Assembly: GCF_005233845.1 (NCBI RefSeq)
Contig: NZ_SZQL01000003.1
Coordinates: forward strand, 1 to 64,000
Source: Ilyomonas limi
Lineage (GTDB): Bacteria; Bacteroidota; Bacteroidia; Chitinophagales; Chitinophagaceae
Length of the DNA: 64,000 nucleotides
Direction: 5' to 3'
Shown here one piece after another: positions 46,078 through 53,594 of the stretch (position 1 is the stretch's first letter; the number at the start of each line of letters is the position of its first letter). Made by a program: the position numbers and the translations under genes. The notes under the pieces are model-generated. The model was not told where the DNA came from, ran no database searches, and saw only the letters and a program-made list of their open reading frames with translations.

Positions 46078-47265
46078 TTATTGCGCCAAAAAGTCTTGGT
46101 ATGCAACACCGGTTCGCGTTAGCGTAGCATCGTTGTGCTGCAGCGGTGTATCTCTTTTCCCTGCATTTTCGTCCGGACTGTACCAAATACTATATGGCAA
46201 ATTCTGATTGTCACTCAACTGTGACATTGCAAGTAAAGTGTTGGGATCGGTGTCGAACTGTCCAAACTCGTTGGAGATGATAGGCTTATTAGACCGTTTC
46301 TTCAAATAGTTGATGACTTCTCTTAATCCTTCCGTATCCGGCGAAGTACCTTTCCAATGGAAATTTACATAGTCCAGATCCATCTTAGTATAGTTAGTCA
46401 GTAATATGTCAATAAAAGCACCCCTGTCTTGCGTGGCAGCATCTTTTACAGCGATGCCACCAACAAGTAGCTGAAACTGTTTTGCAGAGTCTTCTTTACC
46501 CTGGTCCATAAAATCCTGGTAAACCAGATAATTCAGTCCCTGGCTGGTAATGCCGCCATTTGCTACTTTTATGCCGCGTGCGTGCATTACCTCAATGGCT
46601 GCATTTAACTGATTGATGTATTGCTGGGCTGTACCTGAATAAAAGTACCGGTTTGATTCTTCATTTTCAATTACTGCCACTACAGGTTTAACAGTGCAGA
46701 CATCAATAATCTTGTTTAAATCGGCTTTATACTTCGTGAGGTTTGTAACAAAAGGTGCCGGGTCGCTTCCTGAATTATTCTCAGCAACAAAGTTTAAAAG
46801 CACTCTGTACCCAGAAGATAATATCTGAGGAGAATTGCCGGTGCCTGGTACCGGGGTGTAACCGCGCAGGCAGCTTACACCAAGCTTACCTGCAACGTTT
46901 TTCTGAAAAGCTAATCCGCTCGGCCCTGGATCGGGAGGACAAATAAAAGCACCATAATTTGTAATCACATTGGTAGAGGAACGATGTCTTCGTCTTGCAT
47001 CAACAGAAGCAGTCGATGACGAGGTACTATTAAGATCAGAGGGATCGCTCACCTGTTCTTTTTGACAACTACAGAAAAATGTGGTTGCCATTACCACAAT
47101 CAGCAAATAATAGTTTGCTATGGCAAGCCGTTTTTTATAGCGGTGCCTGGCAAATGGTAGTAACTGGAATACACGCTTTAAAGAAGCCAAAACTTTTGGT
47201 AAGCTAATCGTTTGCGCAAAGGCATATTGCCTTTGCAACTGTGACTTGATGAATTGGATACTCAT
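46078..47265 (-). CDS. Tandem lipoprotein paralogue 1: putative clan GH-A-type glycosidase
   Basis: A 395-residue protein. A 50-residue basic N-region precedes the hydrophobic segment NYYLLIVVMATTFFCSC; the lipobox Cys is residue 67. A Ser/Thr-rich linker leads to a TIM-barrel-like domain: YGAFICPPDPG, then VSCLRG, YRVLLNFVAEN, VVAVIENEESNR, VANGGITSQG, DYVNFHWKG, PIISNEFGQ and YSIWYSPDE. Glu202 (in ENEE) and Glu333 (in SNEFG) stand at the ends of predicted strands 4 and 7, the positions of acid/base and nucleophile in clan GH-A. I cannot assign a CAZy family; the substrate is unknown. Surface lipoprotein, monocistronic, with its own 3' hairpin. Closest by 3' sequence to paralogue 2. Confidence 0.65.
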   Translation of the reverse strand: MSIQFIKSQLQRQYAFAQTISLPKVLASLKRVFQLLPFARHRYKKRLAIANYYLLIVVMATTFFCSCQKEQVSDPSDLNSTSSSTASVDARRRHRSSTNVITNYGAFICPPDPGPSGLAFQKNVAGKLGVSCLRGYTPVPGTGNSPQILSSGYRVLLNFVAENNSGSDPAPFVTNLTKYKADLNKIIDVCTVKPVVAVIENEESNRYFYSGTAQQYINQLNAAIEVMHARGIKVANGGITSQGLNYLVYQDFMDQGKEDSAKQFQLLVGGIAVKDAATQDRGAFIDILLTNYTKMDLDYVNFHWKGTSPDTEGLREVINYLKKRSNKPIISNEFGQFDTDPNTLLAMSQLSDNQNLPYSIWYSPDENAGKRDTPLQHNDATLTRTGVAYQDFLAQ

Positions 47266-47390
47266 AAGATTTATTGATTAGAAATTCGGCGTGCAGTTAG
47301 CAATATTTATACCTTTCAACTCATTAGACCTTAAAAAAACATTAGAAGAAATTATAAAAATGCTGAACACTTCTATTTAAAAGCGCAGTG
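47266..47390 (-). promoter_or_regulatory. Conserved upstream region of paralogue 1
   Basis: About 120 bases upstream of the gene align with those upstream of paralogue 2. The core on the minus strand is gaaaggtataaatattgcta followed by actgcacg (47290-47317). The same core appears, altered, before paralogue 3. It probably holds the shared promoter; the TAnnTTTG box is only approximate. Confidence 0.55.
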
Positions 47391-47838
47391 ATCAGAAATT
47401 TATGCAACATCCATATTCTATAACAACTGTTTTTCTGCGCCAGACACACGTTATTAGTTATTGCAGTTGTAAATAATACAACCAGCAGATAGTTATGTAA
47501 ATAGTAAAAAAGCAGCCTTTATGCAGGTAAGGATAACTCTCGTAAAAAGAATTACTTATATACCGAAGCAGCCTTTTGTTTTTGTAATCAATTTCGTATG
47601 AATACATACAGCAACTTATACCATTACGAGGTAGATAGTTCGGTTAATTAGTAGAGATAAATCAGTTGCATAATTTTACTAATCTGCACAACTTAATCTG
47701 TAATGGTATTGTACCCGGTTGCAAAACTCTTATACCGGCAACCGCCAACTACAAACCCCCATTGCATAGCTTGTTTGGCTGGTACATAACTGGTTTAGCA
47801 TTTGTGTACCTGGAAAAGAACAATTATTAGCTAAAAGT
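47391..47838. other. Intergenic region between paralogues 1 and 2
   Basis: I see no gene. There are direct repeats of gcagcctttt/gcagccttta near 47507 and 47568; the rest shows no clear feature. Confidence 0.4.
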
Positions 47839-47880
47839 AAAAGGTTATCCCATAAACAAGATTCAATAGGATAACCTTTT
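47839..47880. terminator. 3' hairpin of paralogue 2
   Basis: A perfect 12-bp stem (47839-47850 with 47869-47880, aaaaggttatcc) and an 18-nt loop lie 33 bp after the minus-strand stop at 47913. Confidence 0.7.
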
Positions 47881-47912
47881 CCTTTTTAAAACCGGAAATT
47901 AGTTCTTCCCTT

Positions 47913-49115
47913 TTAGTCTGCTAAAAAACCCTGGTATGCAACACCGGTTCGCGTTAGCGTAGCATCGTTGTGCTGCAGCGGTGTATCTCTTTTCCCTGCA
48001 TTTTCGTCCGGACTGTACCAAAGCACGTACGGCATTTTCGCATCGGTACACAACTGCATCATTTCCAGCAAGGTGTTGGGATCTTTATCAAACTGGCCGA
48101 GCTCGTTGCTGATGATGGGCTTATTGCACCTTTTCTTCAGGTAATTAATTGCATCTTCCAAAGCTTCCACATCATCGGGAGAAGAGCACTTCCAATGGAA
48201 GTTTACATAATCGAGATCCATTGTTGCATAATTTGTAAGCAACTCATCAACAAATGCACCTTTCTCTTGTGTGTGGGGATTGTTGGGCGTAACGTGTGTA
48301 ATTTTCCTGAATTCTTCTGCCGCATCTTCTTTACCCTGATCAAGCAAATCCTGATAAACAAGGTATTCAAGACCACCGCCGAGGCCGCCATTTGCTACTT
48401 TTATACCGCGTGCGTGCATTACAAGAATTGCGGCATTCAACTGGTCAATGTATTCGCTTGCCGTACCCGAATAGTAAAACCTGTTACCCTCTTCGTTTTC
48501 AATTACCGCTACCTCAGGCATAACAGTAAATGTATTGAGAATATTATTTAAATCAATTTGGTACTGGACAAGGTCCGAAACGAAAGGTAGCAGCGATCCA
48601 TCTGAACTATTGGGGGTTACAAAGTTGAGCAGCACTTTATAACGGGTATTCAGTTCGGGCACCAGATTTACACTTAACGATCTGGCAGGTACTACAACCC
48701 GCTCTCTAAGGCAGGATATGCCAAGCTGGTCACCAACAGCAAACTCAAATTCTGCACTATTTCCCGTTTCCGGTGCGTCAATGAGCGACCCGTACAATAT
48801 TACCGGGTCTTTATGCTGCCATGGCAATCCAAATCCTGACCTTGCCTCGGCCGAACTGCCCGAACTGCTGGTACTGTTAAGAGTAGCAGAATCGTTCAGC
48901 TTTTCTTTCTGGCAACTGCAAAGGCATACGGCCACTGCTGCGGCAAACACCGGATAACTTTTTGCTACACACCACCTTCTGGCATGCTGCTCAGCAACAA
49001 GGAACCGGAACACACTTTTTAAAGAACGAAAAAGAGAAAAAGCGCCCGAATGTTTAATCGTTGACGCAAATGAATACAACTTGAATAGTTGTGACTTGAT
49101 AAAATGGATAACCAT
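47913..49115 (-). CDS. Tandem lipoprotein paralogue 2: putative clan GH-A-type glycosidase
   Basis: A 400-residue protein with the same plan as its neighbours. The extended N-region MVIHFIKSQLFKLYSFASTI clearly aligns with that of paralogue 1 (SIQFIKSQL..YAFAQTI), the hydrophobic segment ends CLCSC (lipobox Cys68), and a Ser-rich linker follows. In the barrel, VIENEEGNR (Glu208) and PIISNELGQ (Glu338) are the proposed acid/base and nucleophile. The strand-1 segment (LYGSLIDAPETGNSAEFEFA) differs most from the other two, so the substrate pocket may differ. The last 91 bases of shared coding sequence are identical to paralogue 1, while the centre resembles paralogue 3: a mosaic. Function inferred only from fold motifs. 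Confidence 0.65.
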   Translation of the reverse strand: MVIHFIKSQLFKLYSFASTIKHSGAFSLFRSLKSVFRFLVAEQHARRWCVAKSYPVFAAAVAVCLCSCQKEKLNDSATLNSTSSSGSSAEARSGFGLPWQHKDPVILYGSLIDAPETGNSAEFEFAVGDQLGISCLRERVVVPARSLSVNLVPELNTRYKVLLNFVTPNSSDGSLLPFVSDLVQYQIDLNNILNTFTVMPEVAVIENEEGNRFYYSGTASEYIDQLNAAILVMHARGIKVANGGLGGGLEYLVYQDLLDQGKEDAAEEFRKITHVTPNNPHTQEKGAFVDELLTNYATMDLDYVNFHWKCSSPDDVEALEDAINYLKKRCNKPIISNELGQFDKDPNTLLEMMQLCTDAKMPYVLWYSPDENAGKRDTPLQHNDATLTRTGVAYQGFLAD

Positions 49116-49235
49116 AAAAGTTTGTTGATTAAAAATTTTTCGTGCAGTTTATAATATCTATAACCCTTCAACTCATAAACCCTTAAAAGACATCAGAAGA
49201 AATTAGAAAAAAGCTGAAGTTTTTAATAACAAATA
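49116..49235 (-). promoter_or_regulatory. Conserved upstream region of paralogue 2
   Basis: Aligns over about 120 bases with the region upstream of paralogue 1, including taatttcttct, atgagttgaa and the core gaagggttatagatattata followed by aactgcacg on the minus strand (49141-49169). Confidence 0.55.
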
Positions 49236-49260
49236 AAACCCGGAATGATATGTCGGAAAT

Positions 49261-49295
49261 AAAAGGTTATTCCAACAGCATCAGAACAACCCTTT
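49261..49295. terminator. 3' hairpin of paralogue 3
   Basis: A 12-bp imperfect stem (49261-49272 with 49284-49295, aaaaggttattc against gaacaaccctt) lies 15 bp after the stop at 49310. It is the third copy of the GGTT/AACC hairpin. Confidence 0.55.
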
Positions 49296-49309
49296 ATCAG
49301 ATATATTCT

Positions 49310-50494
49310 TTATTGCGCTAAAAAATCCTGATATGCGACGCCGGTTGGCGTGAGTGTAGCATCATTGTATTGTAGTGGGGTTTCTTTCTTTCCACGATTA
49401 TCATCCGGACTGTACCAAACCATGTACGGCATATCTGCATCGGTGCATACCTGTATCATTGATAATAGCGTGTTAGGATCTTTATCTACCTGGCCAAGCT
49501 CGTTGCTGATGATGGGCTTATTGCACCTTTTCTTCAGATAATTTACTACATTTTTTAGTGCCTCCACATCATCGGGAGAAGAGCACTTCCAGTGGAAGTT
49601 TACATAATCTACATCCATCTGATTGTAAGCCAACAGTAATGAATCGGTAAATACTGCTCTGTCCAGTGTAATAGGACTATTAGGTGTAACGTGTGTAATT
49701 TTCCTGAATTCCTCTGCCGCATCTTCTTCACCCTGATCCACAAGGTCCTGATAAACAAGATATTCCAGACCGCCACCGGTGAGACCACCATTTGCTACTT
49801 TTATACCATTAGCATGCATTACATTGATCGCTGCATTTAATTGTTTTATATAATCCCATGCAGAACCCGAGTAGTAAAAACGGTTGGGCTCTTCATTTTC
49901 AATTACCGCTACTACCGGCTTAACAAGAAAAGTAGCTATAATACTGCTTAAGTCAACTTTATACTGTGTAAGATTTGAAACAAAAGGAGTAGGAGCATTT
50001 TCATCTTCCGCATCGTTGTTACAATTAAAGTTGAAAAGTACATCGTAGCCGGAGGTTAGCAAGGTTGGCGGGTTTCCATTGCCTGGCACCAGTGTGCCAC
50101 CCCGGAGACATGTTATACCAAGCTGCCCTGCAACATTCTGCTGAAAAGCTAACCAGCCCGGTCCTGTAGTGGGCGGACATATAAAAGCGCCATAATTCAG
50201 ATAGCTTTTTGGAGTCCCTGCAATAGGTGGCTCCAATTGTTTGACCGAAGCAGAAGTGGCAGATAAGGCCGTGCTGTTAAGCATAGCATCGTCCGTTAAA
50301 CTTTCTTTTTGGCAACTGAAAAAAAATAAGGTCATGCATGCCATAACAGGCAAGTAAACATTGCCCGTAATCGTAAAACTTTTACAATACCGCGCCACAA
50401 CAGATGGTTGCGCTTTTTTAAATTTGAATACACTCTTGGCTGCTTCAGCAATATACATGAAGCTGCAACGGATCGTTAGGTAAATCGTTTGCAT
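49310..50494 (-). CDS. Tandem lipoprotein paralogue 3: putative clan GH-A-type glycosidase
   Basis: A 394-residue protein. The N-region differs in sequence from paralogues 1 and 2 but again puts about 45 residues (including AKSVFKFKKAQPSVVARYCK) before the hydrophobic segment NVYLPVMACMTLFFFSC, with lipobox Cys61. The start at 50494 is kept, though MYIAEAAK at residue 13 is an alternative. The barrel motifs are YGAFICPPTTG, ITCLRG, VIENEEPNR (Glu201), DYVNFHWKCSSPDD and PIISNELGQ (Glu332). Like the others it has no nearby SusCD pair. Secreted surface enzyme or glycan-binding protein inferred; the family is not recognised. Confidence 0.65.
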   Translation of the reverse strand: MQTIYLTIRCSFMYIAEAAKSVFKFKKAQPSVVARYCKSFTITGNVYLPVMACMTLFFFSCQKESLTDDAMLNSTALSATSASVKQLEPPIAGTPKSYLNYGAFICPPTTGPGWLAFQQNVAGQLGITCLRGGTLVPGNGNPPTLLTSGYDVLFNFNCNNDAEDENAPTPFVSNLTQYKVDLSSIIATFLVKPVVAVIENEEPNRFYYSGSAWDYIKQLNAAINVMHANGIKVANGGLTGGGLEYLVYQDLVDQGEEDAAEEFRKITHVTPNSPITLDRAVFTDSLLLAYNQMDVDYVNFHWKCSSPDDVEALKNVVNYLKKRCNKPIISNELGQVDKDPNTLLSMIQVCTDADMPYMVWYSPDDNRGKKETPLQYNDATLTPTGVAYQDFLAQ

Positions 50495-50562
50495 AACAGG
50501 GGTGTTTTGGTATTACGACTTGATATAATGGAAAATGGCAATACCTGATGAAAAATAAAAAT

Positions 50563-50593
50563 CGCGTTTCGTTAGCAAAAATTATACCCCTTT
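50563..50593 (-). promoter_or_regulatory. Upstream core element of paralogue 3
   Basis: On the minus strand it reads aaaggggtataatttttgct then aacgaaacgcg. It matches the core in front of paralogue 1 (gaaaggtataaatattgcta then actgcacgc), with the distance to the gene longer (about 70 bp instead of 25 bp). Confidence 0.5.
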
Positions 50594-50670
50594 CCCAAAA
50601 TGAGAGTTAAAAAGGTATTAAGAAAAACAGTATTGAGCGATTGATTTAGCAGTAATTGGTATTAAGAAAT

Positions 50671-50704
50671 AAAAAAGCCAATCTTTAGTTTAAAGATTGG
50701 CTTT
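50671..50704 (-). terminator. Terminator of the tRNA transcript
   Basis: A perfect 14-bp stem (50674-50687 with 50691-50704, aaagccaatcttta) with loop gtt is followed on the minus strand by a T run. It ends the tRNA-Gly/tRNA-Leu transcript. Confidence 0.88.
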
Positions 50705-50710
50705 AATGGG

Positions 50711-50796
50711 TGCCCCAGGCGGGACTTGAACCCGCACCGCCGTTGCGGGCGACAGGATTTTAAGTCCTGCGTGTCTACCAATTTCACCACCAGGGC
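50711..50796 (-). tRNA. tRNA-Leu (anticodon TAA)
   Basis: An 86-nt cloverleaf on the minus strand: acceptor GCCCTGG (two G-T wobble pairs at its base), D-arm TGGTGAAATTGGTAGACA, anticodon loop CTTAAAA (TAA, decoding UUA), a long variable arm (TCGCCCGCAACGGCGG) typical of class II tRNAs, and T-arm GGGTTCAAGTCCC. CCA is not encoded exactly. Transcribed with the tRNA-Gly 47 bp upstream. Confidence 0.95.
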
Positions 50797-50843
50797 TGTT
50801 GGTGTAAAAAAAATCCTCTGCCCTTAACAAGGAGAGGATGTGG

Positions 50844-50916
<73 letters not shown>

Positions 50917-51000
50917 AGATAACTATAGAACCTCTGTAAGAACTGGCGGGTTGCAAAAATAGCAATCCCATTTACAATACAAAATTATTTATGCTATTTT

Positions 51001-51204
51001 TTATTTGTATTCCGGCGTGTATAAGGTGTTGCCGGGTACTTCCACATCGGGCTTGCCTTTCCAGCGCTCCTGGTACAACTTATAGCACCCACCCAGCAGC
51101 CATGCTACCATGCAAAACACAACCACATAAAACAAAAATCGCGATGAGCTTACCCAGTCGTACCTGAAATCTTTCTCTTTTTTTTCTTCTAAATCCTCAA
51201 TCAT
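51001..51204 (-). CDS. Small single-pass membrane protein (hypothetical)
   Basis: About 67 residues from the ATG at 51204 (MIEDLEEKKEKDFRYDWVSS); a start 7 codons earlier (51225) is possible. An acidic/charged N-terminus precedes one hydrophobic helix (FLFYVVVFCMVAWLLGGCYK) and a short polar tail ending PGNTLYTPEYK. I do not recognise the family. It lies 84 bp upstream (in gene order) of the tRNA-Gly and could share its transcript. Codon usage looks normal. Confidence 0.55.
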   Translation of the reverse strand: MIEDLEEKKEKDFRYDWVSSSRFLFYVVVFCMVAWLLGGCYKLYQERWKGKPDVEVPGNTLYTPEYK

Positions 51205-51225
51205 TGGTTTTAATTGATGCTGCAA

Positions 51226-51577
51226 AAATAAGGGGCTTCCTTAAAAAACAATACTGTTTTAATGACATTTATTTAAATAATATTCAACCGTATTGTTTTA
51301 TCAGGGTAAAATGCCCTCCGGTTTTTATATAAATTAGTACTTGCCAACAATAGCTTCCACCGGAAACATGCCATATATAATCTGCTCTTCAGCAGTTAAT
51401 CTGCGCGTAGTCTGTTACGCTTTTGTTGCTTTTCAACCGCTTTGTTTAGTAACACGTTTTATGGCATTATTATTTCAGGATATTGTTGTACTTTTAGAAA
51501 AATGATTGCTGTTGCCCACAGTATTACTGTATTCATCAATTCATTGTTTTTGAAATAAATTATAAACTTTTATAAGC
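51226..51577. other. Intergenic region between divergent small genes
   Basis: No gene. A 10-bp inverted repeat (aaaacaatac at 51245-51254, gtattgtttt at 51290-51299) encloses an AT-rich 35-bp loop. I see no clear promoter. Confidence 0.45.
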
Positions 51578-51820
51578 ATGGAGAATGTTAACAAGAAAAT
51601 TGCAGGTGCTACTTTAGCAGGTTTATTAACTGGTATTTTAATAGGTTATTTAATAGGCATAAACAGAACGGAGAACGATAAAAAATTTTTATCGGAGTGG
51701 GTGAAGGACTGTGGCAACTACGAAGATGGTAATGTGTTTGGCTACGAAACAGGACTGCCCGATGAATATTTTGCCAAACCTGCCAGAACTTTAAGAGCGC
51801 AACGCTCCAGTCTTAAATAA
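51578..51820 (+). CDS. Small membrane protein (YtxH-like, hypothetical)
   Basis: An 80-residue protein. One glycine-rich hydrophobic segment near the N-terminus (IAGATLAGLLTGILIGYLIG) is followed by a charged cytosolic tail (INRTENDKKFLSEWVKDCGN...). Glycine-zipper-like N-terminal helices followed by polar tails are common in YtxH-type small proteins. No function can be proposed. It ends 46 bp before the trp leader peptide and only 8 bp before the proposed trp promoter. Confidence 0.6.
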   Translation: MENVNKKIAGATLAGLLTGILIGYLIGINRTENDKKFLSEWVKDCGNYEDGNVFGYETGLPDEYFAKPARTLRAQRSSLK

Positions 51821-51828
51821 AAAATTTG

Positions 51829-51857
51829 TTTGTTTCTCATTTCTGTTTTTATATTCG
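51829..51857 (+). promoter_or_regulatory. Proposed trp operon promoter (TTTG - 17 nt - TATATTCG)
   Basis: A -33-like TTTG (51829-51832) and a -7-like TATATTCG (51850-51857, one mismatch to TAnnTTTG) at near-standard spacing lie just upstream of the leader peptide. The transcript would start about 5 bases before the trpL ATG, so the leader is very short. Confidence 0.55.
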
Positions 51858-51866
51858 CAGCGCAAA

Positions 51867-51929
51867 ATGAAAAAAAGAGTATTAAATAACAATTGGTGGT
51901 GGCACGCAAACCTCGGTCGGGGCTTGTAG
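51867..51929 (+). CDS. trpL: trp operon leader peptide with three tandem Trp codons
   Basis: A 20-codon frame: MKKRVLNNNWWWHANLGRGL and stop TAG. Trp codons 10-12 (tgg tgg tgg, 51894-51902) are consecutive, a density essentially never seen by chance for the rarest residue. The frame ends inside the region that can pair with the downstream antiterminator arm. It is too short for most gene finders. By the classical attenuation model, ribosomes stall here when charged tRNA-Trp is scarce and allow transcription into trpE. Confidence 0.9.
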   Translation: MKKRVLNNNWWWHANLGRGL

Positions 51930-51996
51930 TGGCATTGCCGGTACGTTATTCAATCATATTTGAAGCCTCGACTTGATAGTCGGGGCTTTTGTTTTA
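51916..51996 (+). promoter_or_regulatory. trp attenuator: overlapping antiterminator and terminator
   Basis: Segment 2 gtcggggctt (51916-51925, end of trpL) is repeated exactly as segment 4 (51979-51988). Segment 3 aagcctcgac (51963-51972) pairs with either one, with a single G-U pair. Pairing 3:4 gives a 10-bp hairpin with a 6-nt loop and a T-rich tail (terminator). Pairing 2:3 removes it (antiterminator). A ribosome finishing at the TAG (51927-51929) covers segment 2 and favours termination. A ribosome stalled on the Trp codons about 14 nt upstream leaves segment 2 free. Confidence 0.88.
51963..51996 (+). terminator. Intrinsic terminator arm of the trp attenuator
   Basis: Stem 51963-51972 with 51979-51988, loop ttgata, then ttgttttatt. 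It lies 146 bp before trpE. Confidence 0.85.
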
Positions 51997-52141
51997 TTCA
52001 TCCAAATTAAACTGATGCGTAGCTGATATAACTGGTCATTTATACAATATCAGTTTACTTCATTAGCATGTTTAAAGAAGAACTATCAGAAAGGCAAATC
52101 AGTTTAATCAGCGTAAAATCAGTACAATCCTGATCAGTAAT

Positions 52142-53557
52142 ATGAAGAAAATAAACATACGCACTACTTACAAAAAAATGCTTTCGGATGTGTACACACC
52201 CGTTGGTATTTACCTGCGCCTGCGCGACCGCTTTCGGGATACTATTTTGCTGGAAAGCGCCGACTACAGCGCCGCCGATAACAGTTTTTCTTTTATTGGC
52301 GTTAATGCTATAGCAGGTATTGAAATTACCAATTACAACTGCATTGAATTTAAATATCCGGCGCAAAAGCCGCAGCAGCAAGCATTGCAGCAGGCACAGG
52401 ATGTGCCCAATATTGTTTGGAACTTTATGCAGCAGTTTGAGGTGGAAGAAGCAGATGATAAAGCAGTAAAAATTGCGCAAGGTTTGTTTGGCTACGCTGC
52501 TTACGATGCTGTACAGTTTTTCGAAACCATTACGTTGCAATCGCAACAAGCAGCGCCAGCCATTCCACTCATGCGTTACCGGCTATACCAATATGTAATT
52601 GCCATTAATCATTTCAAAGATGAAATGTATGTATGCGAAAATGTAACTTCCGGAGTACAAAGCGATTTGCAGGCAGTGGAATCGTTGATTAAGAGCAAAG
52701 ACGTTCCGCTTTTCCCTTTTAAAACTACAGCTGGTGAAACCACCAATATGACCGATGAAGCTTACACTGCGATGGTGCGCAAAGGCATACAAAGCTGCTA
52801 TCGCGGTGATGTGTTTCAAATTGTACTCAGCAGGCGTTATCAACAGCAGTTTACAGGCGATGAGTTCAATGTATATCGTGCATTGCGCAGCATCAATCCT
52901 TCGCCTTATTTGTTTTATTTCGATTATGGCAATTACAAGCTCATGGGCAGCAGCCCCGAAGCTGAATTGATTATCAGAAACGAACGGGCCATTATTCACC
53001 CCATTGCCGGCACTACCAAGCGCACCGGCAACGACGAGCAAGACCAGCAATTGACCAATATTTTACTGGCTGACGCTAAAGAAAATGCAGAGCACACGAT
53101 GCTTGTTGACCTTGCCCGCAACGATTTGAGCCGCCTTTGCAACGATGTAAAAGTGGACCACTACCGCCAGGTGCAATATTACTCACATGTGATACACCTG
53201 GTAAGCGAAGTGAGCGGTGCTGTTCCGCCCGGTACCAATCCGTTTATGCTGCTGGCAAAAACATTCCCGGCAGGTACATTGAGTGGCGCACCCAAGTACA
53301 AGGCCATGCAATTAATAGATACTTATGAGCCCACGGCGCGCAGCTACTATGGCGGTTGCATTGGCTTTATGGGTTTTGATGGAAGCTGCAACCAGGCTAT
53401 TATGATACGCACCTTTTTAAGTAAAGAAAATACACTCACTTACCAGGCTGGCGGCGGTATTGTAGCAGCCAGCAAGCCGGAAGGCGAAATGCAGGAAGTA
53501 AAAAATAAATTGGGTGCATTAAAGAAAGCTATTGAACTGGCAGAAACTATTTGCTAA
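52142..53557 (+). CDS. trpE: Anthranilate synthase component I
   Basis: A 471-residue enzyme of normal length that converts chorismate and ammonia (from TrpG) to anthranilate, the first step of tryptophan synthesis. The C-terminal chorismate-binding domain is typical: RGDVFQIVLSRRY, NPSPYLFYFDYGNYKLMGSS followed by PEAELI, HPIAGTTKRTG, ENAEHTMLVDLARNDL and FPAGTLSGAPKYKAM, then GGCIGFMGFDG and QAGGGIVAASKPEGE. The N-terminal part (SFIGVNAIAGIEI) carries the feedback-inhibition region. First structural gene after the attenuator; 37 bp before trpG. Confidence 0.96.
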   Translation: MKKINIRTTYKKMLSDVYTPVGIYLRLRDRFRDTILLESADYSAADNSFSFIGVNAIAGIEITNYNCIEFKYPAQKPQQQALQQAQDVPNIVWNFMQQFEVEEADDKAVKIAQGLFGYAAYDAVQFFETITLQSQQAAPAIPLMRYRLYQYVIAINHFKDEMYVCENVTSGVQSDLQAVESLIKSKDVPLFPFKTTAGETTNMTDEAYTAMVRKGIQSCYRGDVFQIVLSRRYQQQFTGDEFNVYRALRSINPSPYLFYFDYGNYKLMGSSPEAELIIRNERAIIHPIAGTTKRTGNDEQDQQLTNILLADAKENAEHTMLVDLARNDLSRLCNDVKVDHYRQVQYYSHVIHLVSEVSGAVPPGTNPFMLLAKTFPAGTLSGAPKYKAMQLIDTYEPTARSYYGGCIGFMGFDGSCNQAIMIRTFLSKENTLTYQAGGGIVAASKPEGEMQEVKNKLGALKKAIELAETIC

Positions 53558-53594
53558 ACAAAGCAACAATATTCAAATATTAATAAAGAAGGTT

